Part shown: positions 54,528 to 62,699 of the stretch, one piece after another
How positions within the stretch are numbered: the first letter of the stretch is position 1
Layout of the letters: each line of letters starts with the position of its first letter
NCBI GenBank assembly: GCA_944321465.1
Contig: CALULL010000010.1
Coordinates: 36,841-100,840 of the forward strand
Source: an uncultured Bacteroides sp.
Lineage (GTDB): Bacteria; Bacteroidota; Bacteroidia; Bacteroidales; Bacteroidaceae
DNA length: 64,000 bases
Direction: 5' to 3'
Translations under genes and position numbers: made by a program
Notes under the pieces: generated by a model
What the model saw: the letters and a program-made list of their open reading frames with translations, nothing else
Told to the model about the DNA's origin: nothing
Database searches by the model: none

Positions 54528-55673
54528 ATGAAAAAACACTTATTTTTTTATCTGATGGGTGTCATGCTTCTTGCTGCTGCATGTAGCGAGGACGAAGCGA
54601 CACAGAACGAGACTCCGTTGGAGGAATTGGAGGAAAACAGCGTGGAACTGTCGACGACGGAGGTGGACTTCGATGGCGGTACTCTGACAAAGGCCGTGTA
54701 CGTGATGAATGGCGAGGAGGGCGGCTGGTATATTGCCAGCGTGACGGTGGATGGCGAGGAGACGTTGCTGTCGGAGGCAGAGCAAGAGGCCATGCGCAAC
54801 GGAGAGGGGTTTGAACGTACGTTCGACTGGCTCACCGTGAGCGTGGAAGGCGGTGTCATCAGCCTGACGACGGACGAAGCCGGGCTGGAGGAGCGCACCT
54901 TCAGCATCGCGCTGGTGGCAGGAGACGAGACCATACTGATATCGGGCCGACAGGCCGCCGCCGCTTTGGACGACGGGCCGATAGTGGCAGTGCCGGACTC
55001 GGTACACTTCGACTACAAGGGTGGCACCGCGACGGTGGAGACAGGAAAGGACACGTGGTGGGTGGCCCGAATAGTTGTGGACGGAAAAGAGTACCCGATT
55101 TACGAAGATGACGCTCCCATCCAGTTGGAGAACAGGGCCTTTGAAAAGACCTTCGACTGGCTTACGGTGAAGGTGGAGGGCACGCAACTGGTGCTGACTG
55201 CTACCAGAAATGATGCTCACGATAATGTTATTAACGAAGTTGTCCGTGAGTGTTCCATAGTGCTTACGACGGGTATCCGGGAATGTGAGATAAAAGTGGA
55301 GCAGACCCCGCAGCTGACAGGCGATTATGATGGTGATGGTGTCTTTACAATGACTCCAAACGAATTGGAATTTGGTCCCGAGGGAGGCACGGTGCTGGTG
55401 AAAGGCGAGAAGCAGTATTGGTGGCTTGTAAGCATCATGTTGGATGGAGTCCATCAGGAACTTGGCATCTTTGAAGATCCTAAGGTGCAAATAGATATGG
55501 CTCATAACAGGAAATATAAGCGTACGTTTGACTGGCTCACGGTGAATGTGGTAGGAGCGGACTTGGAGTTGACGGTCGCGCCAAACACCGAAGGCAAGGA
55601 GCGCACGTTTGATGTTGTGATTTCCGATTATTTTGAGACGGGAACCGTCACGGGCGTACAGCGTGCGGAGTAG
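54528..55673 (+). CDS. Lipoprotein with three BACON-like domains
   Basis: 381 residues; lipobox LLAAACS at about residue 19, followed by acidic residues (EDEATQNE), an export-to-surface type signal. Three domains of about 110 residues each contain the same anchor, FDWLTVSVEGG, FDWLTVKVEGT and FDWLTVNVVGA, preceded by FDGG/FDYKGG/FGPEGG, which is the BACON pattern. Such domains bind mucin or glycans at the cell surface in Bacteroidales; a role as partner of the neighbouring proteases is inferred. Confidence 0.8.
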   Translation: MKKHLFFYLMGVMLLAAACSEDEATQNETPLEELEENSVELSTTEVDFDGGTLTKAVYVMNGEEGGWYIASVTVDGEETLLSEAEQEAMRNGEGFERTFDWLTVSVEGGVISLTTDEAGLEERTFSIALVAGDETILISGRQAAAALDDGPIVAVPDSVHFDYKGGTATVETGKDTWWVARIVVDGKEYPIYEDDAPIQLENRAFEKTFDWLTVKVEGTQLVLTATRNDAHDNVINEVVRECSIVLTTGIRECEIKVEQTPQLTGDYDGDGVFTMTPNELEFGPEGGTVLVKGEKQYWWLVSIMLDGVHQELGIFEDPKVQIDMAHNRKYKRTFDWLTVNVVGADLELTVAPNTEGKERTFDVVISDYFETGTVTGVQRAE

Positions 55674-55700
55674 CGACGTAGCGGAATAACGAACAACGAC

Positions 55701-55757
55701 GCGGATTGCGCGGGCTTGGGCAGAGATGCTTCCGAGGGCTGGCGCAATCCGCTTTTC
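55701..55757 (+). terminator. Terminator of BACON-like lipoprotein gene
   Basis: GCGGATTGCGC (55701-55711) pairs perfectly with GCGCAATCCGC (55742-55752), followed by TTTTCTGTT. Confidence 0.8.
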
Positions 55758-55844
55758 TGTTGTCGGGGCCGACGCTGGATGCTGGATGTGTGCGCTCCCT
55801 TCTTTGTTTTTGCGCGGGCGCATGGCCTTTTGTGGAGAAAGGCG

Positions 55845-55852
55845 TATCTTTG
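55845..55852 (+). promoter_or_regulatory. -7 box upstream of redoxin-like gene
   Basis: TATCTTTG, 64 nt before the ATG at 55917. No well-spaced -33 TTG was found. Confidence 0.5.
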
Positions 55853-55916
55853 CACGGCCAGCAGCCTTACGAAGAGGCGTGTGTGGCAGAAGAACGAAAC
55901 AAAACATCCAAAAGGT

Positions 55917-57080
55917 ATGAAAAAGCTACTGACTGTGGTGCTCGCGGCTGTGGTGCTGTGGGCATGCGACAACAAACCGAAGTTTACCGTAGAGGGTACT
56001 GTCACGGGTGCCGAGGGCAAAACGCTGTATCTGGAGGCATCGGCATTGGAGGGGATTGTCCCGCTCGACTCGGCGAAGCTGAAAGGGAATGGCAGCTATA
56101 GGTTCCGTTGCGACCGCCCCGAGATGCCCGAGTTCTATCGTCTGCGGATAGACGGGAAAACGATAAACTTTGCCGTGGACTCGACGGAGACGGTCGTGAT
56201 AGACGCTCCTTATGAGGGCTTTGCCACGCAGTATGCCGTGGGAGGCTCGGAGCAGAACGGGAGGATAAAGGACCTGACGCTGCGGCTGGCCGACCTGCAG
56301 GGCCGTGCCGACCGCCTGGTGCGGGCTATGCAGGGCAATGCGATGGGGGCGGGCATCTATCAGGACAGCCTCTCGGCCATGATTGGGCGGTACAAGGACG
56401 AGGTGCGGCGGAACTATATCTACGCGGCACCCAACACGACCTCGGCGTATTATGCTTTGTTCCAGCGGTTGAACGGCTTCCTGCTGTTTGACCCGCTGAA
56501 CGACCGCGACGACTTGAAAAGCTTTGCCGCCGTGGCCACGAGCATGAACAACCGGTACCCACATGCCGACCGCTCGAAGAACATGTACAACATCGTGATA
56601 AAGGGAATGCAAAACACGCGCATACAGCAGCTGCAACAGCAGCAACAGGCGGATGCCGTGGCGGAAGAGCCGTTGGAGGAGGCAGGCCTGATAGACCTGA
56701 ACCTGCGCGACCTGGAAGGGAACGTGCACACGCTGAGCGGCCTGAAAGGGAAGGTCGTGGTGCTGGACTTCACGGTCTATCAGAGTTCGGTGTCGACGGC
56801 CCACAACTACCTGTTGCTCGACCTGTATAAGAGGTATGCGGACAGGGGGCTGGAGATTTATCAGGTCTCGCTCGATGCCGATGAGCACTTCTGGAAGACG
56901 ACGGCGGACAACCTGCCGTGGGTCTGCGTGCGCGACCCGGAGGGCATTTACTCGCCTCGGGCGGCTAGCTACAACGTGCAGGGCGTGCCGACGGTGTACG
57001 TCATAGACCGCAACAACGACCTCAATGCCCGTGTGGTGGAGATGGACAAACTGGGGCAGGCTGTGGAGAAACTGCTGTGA
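55917..57080 (+). CDS. DUF4369/thioredoxin-fold lipoprotein without CxxC
   Basis: 387 residues from MKKLLTVVLAAVVLWAC (lipobox, Cys17); a longer frame from 55716 runs through the previous terminator. The N-terminal 110 residues fit DUF4369 (FTVEGTVTGAEGKTLYLEA). The thioredoxin fold (about 245-387) has VVVLDFTVYQSSVSTAHNYL where TlpA has WCxxC, then GLEIYQVSLDADEHFWK, PWVCVRDPEGIYS and VQGVPTVYVIDRNND. No cysteine pair remains, so disulphide exchange is unlikely. It is a periplasmic protein of unknown role. Confidence 0.83.
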   Translation: MKKLLTVVLAAVVLWACDNKPKFTVEGTVTGAEGKTLYLEASALEGIVPLDSAKLKGNGSYRFRCDRPEMPEFYRLRIDGKTINFAVDSTETVVIDAPYEGFATQYAVGGSEQNGRIKDLTLRLADLQGRADRLVRAMQGNAMGAGIYQDSLSAMIGRYKDEVRRNYIYAAPNTTSAYYALFQRLNGFLLFDPLNDRDDLKSFAAVATSMNNRYPHADRSKNMYNIVIKGMQNTRIQQLQQQQQADAVAEEPLEEAGLIDLNLRDLEGNVHTLSGLKGKVVVLDFTVYQSSVSTAHNYLLLDLYKRYADRGLEIYQVSLDADEHFWKTTADNLPWVCVRDPEGIYSPRAASYNVQGVPTVYVIDRNNDLNARVVEMDKLGQAVEKLL

Positions 57081-57110
57081 CCAGTGGGGGAGAAAGTGCA
57101 CGGCAGCAGA

Positions 57111-57148
57111 ACGAAATCACTCTGGACTCTAATGCCCGATTGGGGTTA
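57111..57148. repeat. Solo end of the tamB-leader element
   Basis: About 38 bp, including GGACTCTAATGCCCGATTGG, match the reverse complement of 41205-41244 with roughly four differences. Only one end is present, without the inverted partner. The 251-nt gap before greA holds this, a promoter and a terminator. Confidence 0.65.
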
Positions 57149-57199
57149 AAGTATGTTGCAAAACAGGGAGTGCTGCTTGGCTTGTATTGATTAAAAGCC

Positions 57200-57270
57200 T
57201 ATCTTTGCCGCAGCAAAACGTAACAAGAGGGTTCCAGCATGCCAACCATGTTGGAATTCTTTTTTGTTTT
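57200..57270 (+). promoter_or_regulatory. greA leader: promoter followed by intrinsic terminator
   Basis: -7 TATCTTTG at 57200-57207, then a 10-bp hairpin TTCCAGCATG (57232-57241) with CATGTTGGAA (57247-57256) and a T-rich tail TTCTTTTTTGTTTT, all 60 nt or more before the greA ATG. Transcripts from this promoter should often stop in the leader, giving a short RNA of about 55 nt. Attenuation of greA, or a separate small RNA, is inferred; E. coli greA also has a leader RNA (GraL). Confidence 0.65.
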
Positions 57271-57331
57271 ATATTAAGTAAGGATAGTAAAATAGTAAAA
57301 CTGAATAAGAAAAGTAATAAGGAGAAAAATT

Positions 57332-57796
57332 ATGGCTTATATGTCAGAAGAAGGCTACAAGAAATTGTTGGCCGAACTTAAACAAATGGAAACAGTGGAA
57401 CGGCCGAAAATATCGGCTGCCATCGCCGAGGCGCGAGACAAGGGAGACCTGTCGGAGAATGCGGAATACGACGCAGCCAAGGAAGCACAAGGCATGTTGG
57501 AGATGAAAATCAACAAGCTGAAGGCCGTGATTGCCGACGCGAAAATCATCGATGAGTCGAAACTGAAGACGGACTCGGTGCAGATACTGAACAAAGTGGA
57601 GCTGAAGAACGTGAAGAATGGCGCGAAGATGACTTATACGATTGTTTCGGAGAGCGAGGCCAATCTGAAGGAAGGCAAAATCTCGGTGAATACGCCGATT
57701 GCCCAGGGGCTTCTGGGGAAGAAGGTGGGCGACGTGGCTCAAATCAAGGTGCCGCAGGGCATGATAGAGTTGGAAGTGGTAAACATTTCGTTTTAA
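57332..57796 (+). CDS. greA: Transcription elongation factor GreA
   Basis: 154 residues, the family length. The N-terminal coiled coil has ARDKGDLSENAEYDAAKEAQ, with the Asp and Glu of the tip that enter the RNA polymerase secondary channel; the C-terminal FKBP-like domain has TPIAQGLLGKKVGDVAQIKVP. GreA rescues backtracked polymerase by stimulating transcript cleavage. It is followed after 23 nt by the HIT gene. The leader contains an intrinsic terminator, so its synthesis may be controlled by read-through. Confidence 0.97.
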   Translation: MAYMSEEGYKKLLAELKQMETVERPKISAAIAEARDKGDLSENAEYDAAKEAQGMLEMKINKLKAVIADAKIIDESKLKTDSVQILNKVELKNVKNGAKMTYTIVSESEANLKEGKISVNTPIAQGLLGKKVGDVAQIKVPQGMIELEVVNISF

Positions 57797-57819
57797 CCTG
57801 GAAAAAGAACACACAGACT

Positions 57820-58212
57820 ATGGCAACAATATTCAGCCGGATTATTGCTGGCGAGATACCGTGTTACAAGGTGGCCGAAGACGAACGCTTCTTTGCGTTC
57901 CTTGACATCAACCCCCTGAAGAAAGGGCATACGCTGGTGGTTCCGAAACAGGAGGTGGACTACCTATTTGATTTGAGCGACGACGACCTGGCTGCCATGC
58001 AGGTGTTTGCCAAGAAAGTGGCTTTGGCCATCGGGAAGGCTTTCCCCTGCCGTAAGGTGGCGCAGGTGGTGCTGGGGCTGGAGGTGCCTCATGCCCATAT
58101 CCATCTGATACCGATGCAAAGCGAGCAGGACGTGCAGTTCTCCAATCCCAAACTGAAACTGAACGAGGAAGAATTTCGTGCAGTGGCAGAGGCCATACGG
58201 GCCAAACTTTGA
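57820..58212 (+). CDS. HIT family nucleotide hydrolase/transferase
   Basis: 130 residues. The histidine triad is VPHAHIHLIPM (His-x-His-x-His near residues 93-97); the N-terminus FSRIIAGEIPCYKVAEDERFF (first 20 residues) is typical of HinT-like proteins. These enzymes hydrolyse nucleoside phosphoramidates or dinucleotide polyphosphates. It is co-oriented with greA and ends at a strong hairpin. Confidence 0.93.
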   Translation: MATIFSRIIAGEIPCYKVAEDERFFAFLDINPLKKGHTLVVPKQEVDYLFDLSDDDLAAMQVFAKKVALAIGKAFPCRKVAQVVLGLEVPHAHIHLIPMQSEQDVQFSNPKLKLNEEEFRAVAEAIRAKL

Positions 58213-58260
58213 CTTCCGCCGTTTGTCGGTCCGCGCACAATTGCGGACGGAGAGAACGGA

Positions 58261-58312
58261 AGAGGGGCAACCGACGGTTTGCAATGCGTTTGCAGGTGTC
58301 GGTTGCCCCTCT
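58261..58312. terminator. Hairpin between HIT gene and manC
   Basis: Perfect 15-bp arms, 58261-58275 and 58298-58312 (AGAGGGGCAACCGAC and its reverse complement), between convergent genes. A smaller stem GTCCGC/GCGGAC lies at 58229-58248. Confidence 0.8.
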
Positions 58313-58340
58313 CCTGATTTGGTGGTGAGAGCGAAGTCCG

Positions 58341-59426
58341 TCAGATGTACTCTTCTCCCATCTTGATTTGCGTGTCGTTGACGTATTTGCGTATGGCGTG
58401 CTCTTCATCCTTTTTACAGATGAGCAAGACGTTGCCCGACTCGGCTATCAAGTAACCTTCCAGCCCGTCTATTACGGCCAGCTTGTCCTTCGGAAGCGCA
58501 ACGATGTTGTTTTTGCAATGGTATAGGATGGTTTGCGCCACAAGGGCGGCATTGCCGTTAGCGTCTTTGTCGGAAAGGTCGTATAGAGAGCCCCATGTGC
58601 CAAGATCGGACCAGCCAAAATCGCCGAGCGATACGTACACGTTGTCCGCTTTCTCCATAACGCCAAAGTCAATCGAGACGTTGGGGCAGGCAGGGAAGTT
58701 CTCTTCGATGAACGTCCGTTCTTGGGGAGTCCCATAGGCCGGTTCTCCGGCGCTTAGCTTGGCGGAAAGTTCGGGCAGCAGATGTTCGATGGCTTTCAGT
58801 ATGCTGTTGACATTCCATAGAAACAGGCCGGAGTTCCAGTAGAACTCGCCGCTCTCGACGAATACCTTGGCTAAATCCAACTCGGGCTTTTCGGTGAATG
58901 TCTTGACTTTGTAGAACGTTTCCTTCTCTTGTTCGGCGATCTGGATATATCCGTAGCCGGTTTCCGGGCGGTTGGGCTTGATGCCTAACGTCAGCAGGCG
59001 ATCGCTGTCGGCTACAAATTCCAGGCCTTTTTCAATGGCTTCGAGGAACTCGTTTTCTTTCAAAATAAGATGGTCGGAAGGAGCTACTACGATATTGGCG
59101 TTGGGATTGAGTGCCCGGATGTGGTAAGATGCCCAAGCGATGCACGGGGCTGTATTGCGGCGGGCTGGTTCAAGTAAGATCTGTTCTGGCTGTAACTCTG
59201 GCAGTTGCTTTTGAGCCAGTTCGGCATACATTTCGTTTGTTACGACAAAAATGTTTTCTGTAGGGATGATCTTGTTGAAGCGATCGAAAGTCTGTTGCAG
59301 CAACGAACGTCCTGTGCCAAAGAAGTCGAGGAACTGCTTGGGCAGTGTTCTTCTGCTGAACGGCCAAAAGCGGCTGCCGATACCGCCCCCCATGATAACG
59401 CAATATTTATCTCTGTTTTCTACCAT
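58341..59426 (-). CDS. manC: Mannose-1-phosphate guanylyltransferase
   Basis: 361 residues. The nucleotidyltransferase signature is IMGGGIGSRFWPFSRRTLPK, followed by FEALPEQ-type text VAPSDHLIL and FYWNSGLFLWNV. The C-terminal left-handed helix region is short and there is no phosphomannose isomerase domain, so it is a monofunctional GMP of the Bacteroidetes type. It makes GDP-mannose for GDP-fucose and capsule synthesis in the cytoplasm. It is transcribed toward the HIT gene. Confidence 0.92.
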   Translation of the reverse strand: MVENRDKYCVIMGGGIGSRFWPFSRRTLPKQFLDFFGTGRSLLQQTFDRFNKIIPTENIFVVTNEMYAELAQKQLPELQPEQILLEPARRNTAPCIAWASYHIRALNPNANIVVAPSDHLILKENEFLEAIEKGLEFVADSDRLLTLGIKPNRPETGYGYIQIAEQEKETFYKVKTFTEKPELDLAKVFVESGEFYWNSGLFLWNVNSILKAIEHLLPELSAKLSAGEPAYGTPQERTFIEENFPACPNVSIDFGVMEKADNVYVSLGDFGWSDLGTWGSLYDLSDKDANGNAALVAQTILYHCKNNIVALPKDKLAVIDGLEGYLIAESGNVLLICKKDEEHAIRKYVNDTQIKMGEEYI

Positions 59427-59565
59427 GATTAGTGTTTGTTTTAGGTTTGCATCTAATGCTTGTCAAAGTTTGCTGCTAATGTACATTATATTTCTTTTCC
59501 GCTATGCGTCTCTTCCCGTTTTTTTCTTTCCTCTTCTTTTTTTTGCCTGTTTTCTTGCAAAAGTA

Positions 59566-59595
59566 TTGCAGATAAATAAAAAAGCAGTATCTTTG
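59566..59595 (+). promoter_or_regulatory. Promoter of tRNA-Leu(CAA)
   Basis: TTG (59566-59568), 19-nt gap, -7 TATCTTTG (59588-59595), 22 nt before the tRNA. The preceding spacer back to manC is pyrimidine-rich with nothing else identified. Confidence 0.75.
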
Positions 59596-59617
59596 CACCG
59601 CATTTAAGAAGACATAT

Positions 59618-59701
59618 GCCCAGATGGCGGAATCGGTAGACGCGCTGGTCTCAAACACCAGTGGATTTACTTCCATCCCGGTTCGACCCCGGGTCTGGGT
59701 A
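59618..59701 (+). tRNA. tRNA-Leu(CAA)
   Basis: 84 nt. The acceptor GCCCAGA pairs with TCTGGGT (terminal G-U); the anticodon stem CTGGT/ACCAG closes a loop CTCAAAC with anticodon CAA; a long variable arm and GGTTCGACCCC identify leucine. CCA is not encoded. Base composition drops sharply right after its 3' end. Confidence 0.95.
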
Positions 59702-59707
59702 CAAGAA

Positions 59708-59750
59708 AAAGAGCTAAGTATTTGCAAATCAAATATTTAGCTCTTTCCTT
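59708..59750 (+). terminator. Terminator after tRNA-Leu(CAA)
   Basis: 17-bp arms (59708-59724 and 59730-59746) pair with a single G-U around a five-base loop, followed by a T-rich tail. Confidence 0.85.
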
Positions 59751-59810
59751 TTTATATTAATGTTCCCAAATTGTTCCCGAATATCCTCTTACAAGTTACT
59801 AAAGAAAGTT

Positions 59811-60263
59811 CTAAGCTATAAATATCGGGAACTTACTGTTTTTTGTATTTAAGGACTTGCGAAGAGCAGACAATCGCTTTATAATGTGCCCGATAGCTAT
59901 GATTATCATTATGATACCTATTTTATAATGCCACAGTCCAAGTGGAGAGTTTGCTCCGCTTACTCCAAGTAATACGATACCTGTAACGGACAGCAATAAA
60001 AATATGATAGACAGAACTGCTGTAACCTTGCTTTTCCTGCCTATTCCGTTTTTTATGATTCCCTTATACCACCCCCAGTGTGTTGTCACATGGAATATGA
60101 TGGCAACAAGGAACAATACACTGCTCACGACATGAACCACTGCCCAGTTATGCCATACTTCGTGGCTGTTCCCATGTCCGGCTATGTGCAGACCAATTCC
60201 TGAGATGGCAGACACGATGAATGCAACGATTAAAATCCAGTCGATTACAAAAACTTTTTTCAT
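59811..60263 (-). CDS. DUF4405 cytochrome b561-like membrane protein
   Basis: 150 residues with four transmembrane helices (about 7-25, 40-60, 80-102, 112-128). Histidines in or near the helices (GIGLHIAGHG, WAVVHVVSS, IIFHVTTHWGW, GLWHYKIG) are the haem-ligand candidates of DUF4405. It may carry electrons across the inner membrane. AT-rich codon use marks it as part of the island. It lies 75 nt downstream of the Crp/Fnr gene on the same strand and may be controlled by it. Confidence 0.82.
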   Translation of the reverse strand: MKKVFVIDWILIVAFIVSAISGIGLHIAGHGNSHEVWHNWAVVHVVSSVLFLVAIIFHVTTHWGWYKGIIKNGIGRKSKVTAVLSIIFLLLSVTGIVLLGVSGANSPLGLWHYKIGIIMIIIAIGHIIKRLSALRKSLNTKNSKFPIFIA

Positions 60264-60338
60264 ACATTTCCAAATTTAATGGTGCAAAGGTCACTACTTT
60301 ATCGGAAACGGACGATAACAATTGTAAAGAAATGGAGC

Positions 60339-60872
60339 TTAGCGACGGTTTCTGATGCGGGAGAGCGAAACAGGAGTAATGCCAAGATAGGAAGCTATGT
60401 AATGTTGCGGCACTCGTTGGATGATATTTGGATATTCCTTCAACAGTTCTTCGTACCTTTGCTGTGGTGTATTCTTGATACGGGACAGGAACAGGTGCTG
60501 GTAGAAGCTGAACCTCTCTATAATTTTCTCTTCATATAGCTTTCTTAATGAAGAATTGCCTTCTATCTTATTGTAGAAGTCTTCTTTCTTTATAAACAGG
60601 ACTTCTGACGGCTCGATACTTTCCAGTGAGAACAGGCTCGGTGTACCTTTGTACAGACTGTCAAATGAAGCCACGAAATCTCCCTCGAAGAAAAACTGGA
60701 AGGTTATATCCTTTCCCTCATTGTAGAAAAACAATCTCAGACAACCTTTGCGGATAAGGTATATCCTATCCGCAATCTTACCTTCCTCCAGCAATATGGT
60801 CTTAGGTGGAATGGGCAAGGTTTCTGCTGTATTATGATTAAAAATATGATTGATTAAATTGTCTTTTGTCAT
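60339..60872 (-). CDS. Crp/Fnr family transcriptional regulator
   Basis: 177 residues. The cyclic-nucleotide-binding fold occupies about 20-125 (LLEEGKIADRIYLIRKGCLR, FFEGDFVASFDSLYKG). The C-terminal helix-turn-helix is short, VPQHYIASYLGITPVSLSRI. No Fnr-type cysteine cluster is seen, so the ligand is unknown. Typical of the many small Crp proteins of Bacteroides mobile regions. It may control the adjacent DUF4405 gene. Confidence 0.9.
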   Translation of the reverse strand: MTKDNLINHIFNHNTAETLPIPPKTILLEEGKIADRIYLIRKGCLRLFFYNEGKDITFQFFFEGDFVASFDSLYKGTPSLFSLESIEPSEVLFIKKEDFYNKIEGNSSLRKLYEEKIIERFSFYQHLFLSRIKNTPQQRYEELLKEYPNIIQRVPQHYIASYLGITPVSLSRIRNRR

Positions 60873-61031
60873 AATCCAAAGTTATGAATAATTTGGCATT
60901 CGCTAAAGGTTAGAACAATATCATTATTCCCTAATCCGCAAGAAACCGTGCTGAAAGACGCGGATATTATGGCATAAATACCGATGAAAGTCAGGAACGA
61001 GCATGACCTGATTATGAACTTTCATCTTTTA

Positions 61032-61649
61032 TTAAATGAAATTGGTTCTTAGCCTTGGTTCGTATGTTGGCTTTTCTATTCCTGCTTTCTTGCCGCTTTC
61101 AATGCATTTCAGTAGCCATGCCATGTTTTGCCCCAAGACTCTCATGGTTTGTAGCCCTTCTTTGTCTTGGTTAACATCATCAGGTGTGAAGCCATGTACA
61201 GAATTCCAATATTGAGATGATACAATAGGCATGTTGCAAATCGTGAAATATTGATTGAGTTGCTCAAAGGTTGCAGAGGCTCCTCCCCGTCGGCAAGAAA
61301 CTACAGATGCTCCCAGTTTGCCAGCCATACGTTTTTCTGTGGCAAAAAATAATCTGTTCAAAAACGAAATCAGTTGACCTGTCGGTGCGCTATAATAGAC
61401 GGGGGAACCTATGACGATTCCGTTAAATTCATCCAACCTCATCTGGATATCTCGTACGATATCTTTTTGGAAACAAAAACCTGTCGTCATGCAATTCATA
61501 CAAGCAATACAACCAGAAACAGGCGCTTTACCCAAATGAAGCATTTCAGTCTCTATTCCATTTTGTTGTAATGTTGTTTCCACTTCGTGTAATGCCGTAT
61601 AAGTGCAGCCCTTTTTATGAGGGCTGCCATTTATAAGTAATACTTTCAT
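61032..61649 (-). CDS. Flavodoxin-like iron-sulphur flavoprotein
   Basis: 205 residues. FMN-binding loop is LLINGSPHKKGCTYTAL; a cysteine cluster CIACMNCMTTGFC (near residues 47-59) suits an iron-sulphur site as in Isf-type proteins; the second FMN loop is IVIGSPVYYSAPTGQL. It should shuttle electrons from ferredoxin or NAD(P)H. It is followed by a paralogue with only 6 nt between them. Confidence 0.88.
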   Translation of the reverse strand: MKVLLINGSPHKKGCTYTALHEVETTLQQNGIETEMLHLGKAPVSGCIACMNCMTTGFCFQKDIVRDIQMRLDEFNGIVIGSPVYYSAPTGQLISFLNRLFFATEKRMAGKLGASVVSCRRGGASATFEQLNQYFTICNMPIVSSQYWNSVHGFTPDDVNQDKEGLQTMRVLGQNMAWLLKCIESGKKAGIEKPTYEPRLRTNFI

Positions 61650-61655
61650 TTGTTG

Positions 61656-62195
61656 TCAAAATTTATAAGCCAGTTCTGCCGCCTGTTTACAGCCATCAGT
61701 ATTCTTTATCTCTCCCTCATTCAGTACACCTGGTATGAGCACTTCTCCTGCCAGTTCCCATTTCAGCAAAGCTGCAGTTCTTTCCATAGAAATACGAACA
61801 CCATCCATGACGGTCGGATCGTCTTCTTCACAGCATGTTATCAGTCCCCATTTCTTTCCGGCAACTTCCTTTCCGCCTACCACAAGTGAAAACATACAAT
61901 CAATAACTCCCTTTATCTGTGCCGGTATTGAATACCAATAAACGGGCATGGTAAATACAATGGCATCGGAGTCAACTATTGAAGATGCGATAATGTCAAA
62001 TTCTTCATTGAAAGAACAGGCTTTCCCAGTCTTGTAACATGTCATACAGGCATGGCAGCCTCCAATCTTCATAAATGCTGCATCAAAACGTTTTATTTCA
62101 TGCCCACAATGTTCTGCTTCCTTTATAAAAGTTTCTGTCATGGCGAAACTGTTGCCATGTTTGCGTGGACTACCTGTGATAACTGTTATTCTCAT
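61656..62195 (-). CDS. Flavodoxin family NAD(P)H oxidoreductase
   Basis: 179 residues. VITGSPRKHGNSFAMTE is the FMN phosphate loop and CHACMTCYKTGKACSF an iron-sulphur-like cysteine motif; IVFTMPVYWYSIPAQIK is the isoalloxazine-side loop. Paralogue of the previous gene with different C-terminus. It is preceded by an NTF2-like gene 14 nt upstream, so three redox-linked genes form one minus-strand unit. Confidence 0.88.
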   Translation of the reverse strand: MRITVITGSPRKHGNSFAMTETFIKEAEHCGHEIKRFDAAFMKIGGCHACMTCYKTGKACSFNEEFDIIASSIVDSDAIVFTMPVYWYSIPAQIKGVIDCMFSLVVGGKEVAGKKWGLITCCEEDDPTVMDGVRISMERTAALLKWELAGEVLIPGVLNEGEIKNTDGCKQAAELAYKF

Positions 62196-62209
62196 GATAT
62201 TTCCACCTT

Positions 62210-62593
62210 TTATTTTTGAATAGTATCTGAGTTCTGATTATATGCTTTTGCTACGCATTTCCATTCGTTGTTTATCTTTAACAGGAGCAAATAATCTGTA
62301 AAATCAATTCTGTCGCCCCATTTTTCTTCTAATACACGCACAACTGCTACAGTTTCTTCCACAGAAACGATGTCTATACGTGCCTTAAAGTTATTACCAG
62401 CACTTACCGTATCAACATTATGGTAGAATTGCTCGATGGAACCGTGTTCTAATTTGCCATCCAAATAGCCGAATAAGACTGCTTCATCGACAAATAGATC
62501 TTTTGCATAACTACTGTTTCCTTCTGCTACACTTTTAACAAATTTCATGGCAGCGTTTTCCACAGCTTTGTATTCTTCAATATTAGCTCTCAT
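62210..62593 (-). CDS. NTF2-like (SnoaL/lumazine-binding type) protein
   Basis: 127 residues. A cone-shaped NTF2 fold is suggested by the helix-rich first part (YKAVENAAMKFVKSVAEGN) and the strands FGYLDGKLEHGSIEQFY and ARIDIVSVEETVAVVRVLEE. Such proteins bind small ligands or act as isomerases; here it may be a minor partner of the two flavoproteins. A minus-strand -7 box TAACTTTG lies at 62628-62635. Divergent from the HxlR regulator gene. Confidence 0.8.
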   Translation of the reverse strand: MRANIEEYKAVENAAMKFVKSVAEGNSSYAKDLFVDEAVLFGYLDGKLEHGSIEQFYHNVDTVSAGNNFKARIDIVSVEETVAVVRVLEEKWGDRIDFTDYLLLLKINNEWKCVAKAYNQNSDTIQK

Positions 62594-62659
62594 AATTTTA
62601 TATTTTATGTGTTATTAATTCTATTGCAAAGTTAGGCGGTAGCCTCTGTTTATACAAGT

Positions 62660-62699
62660 ACCGTAAAATTATTCATATACCGAAAATTTATTCGGTATA
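62660..62699. promoter_or_regulatory. Candidate HxlR operator (two copies)
   Basis: In the 155-nt divergent gap, the sequence TACCGTAAAATTATTC is followed 18-19 bp later by TACCGAAAATTTATTC, a near-direct repeat. The second copy is also a perfect inverted repeat, ATACCGAA (62678-62685) and TTCGGTAT (62692-62699). HxlR regulators bind this kind of site beside their target gene. Confidence 0.6.

Noticed and set aside
59750-59800. Possible 3' end of an integrase on the minus strand next to tRNA-Leu(CAA)
   Set aside because: Only about ten codons (reading like FGNNLGTLI) are in frame; too short to call.
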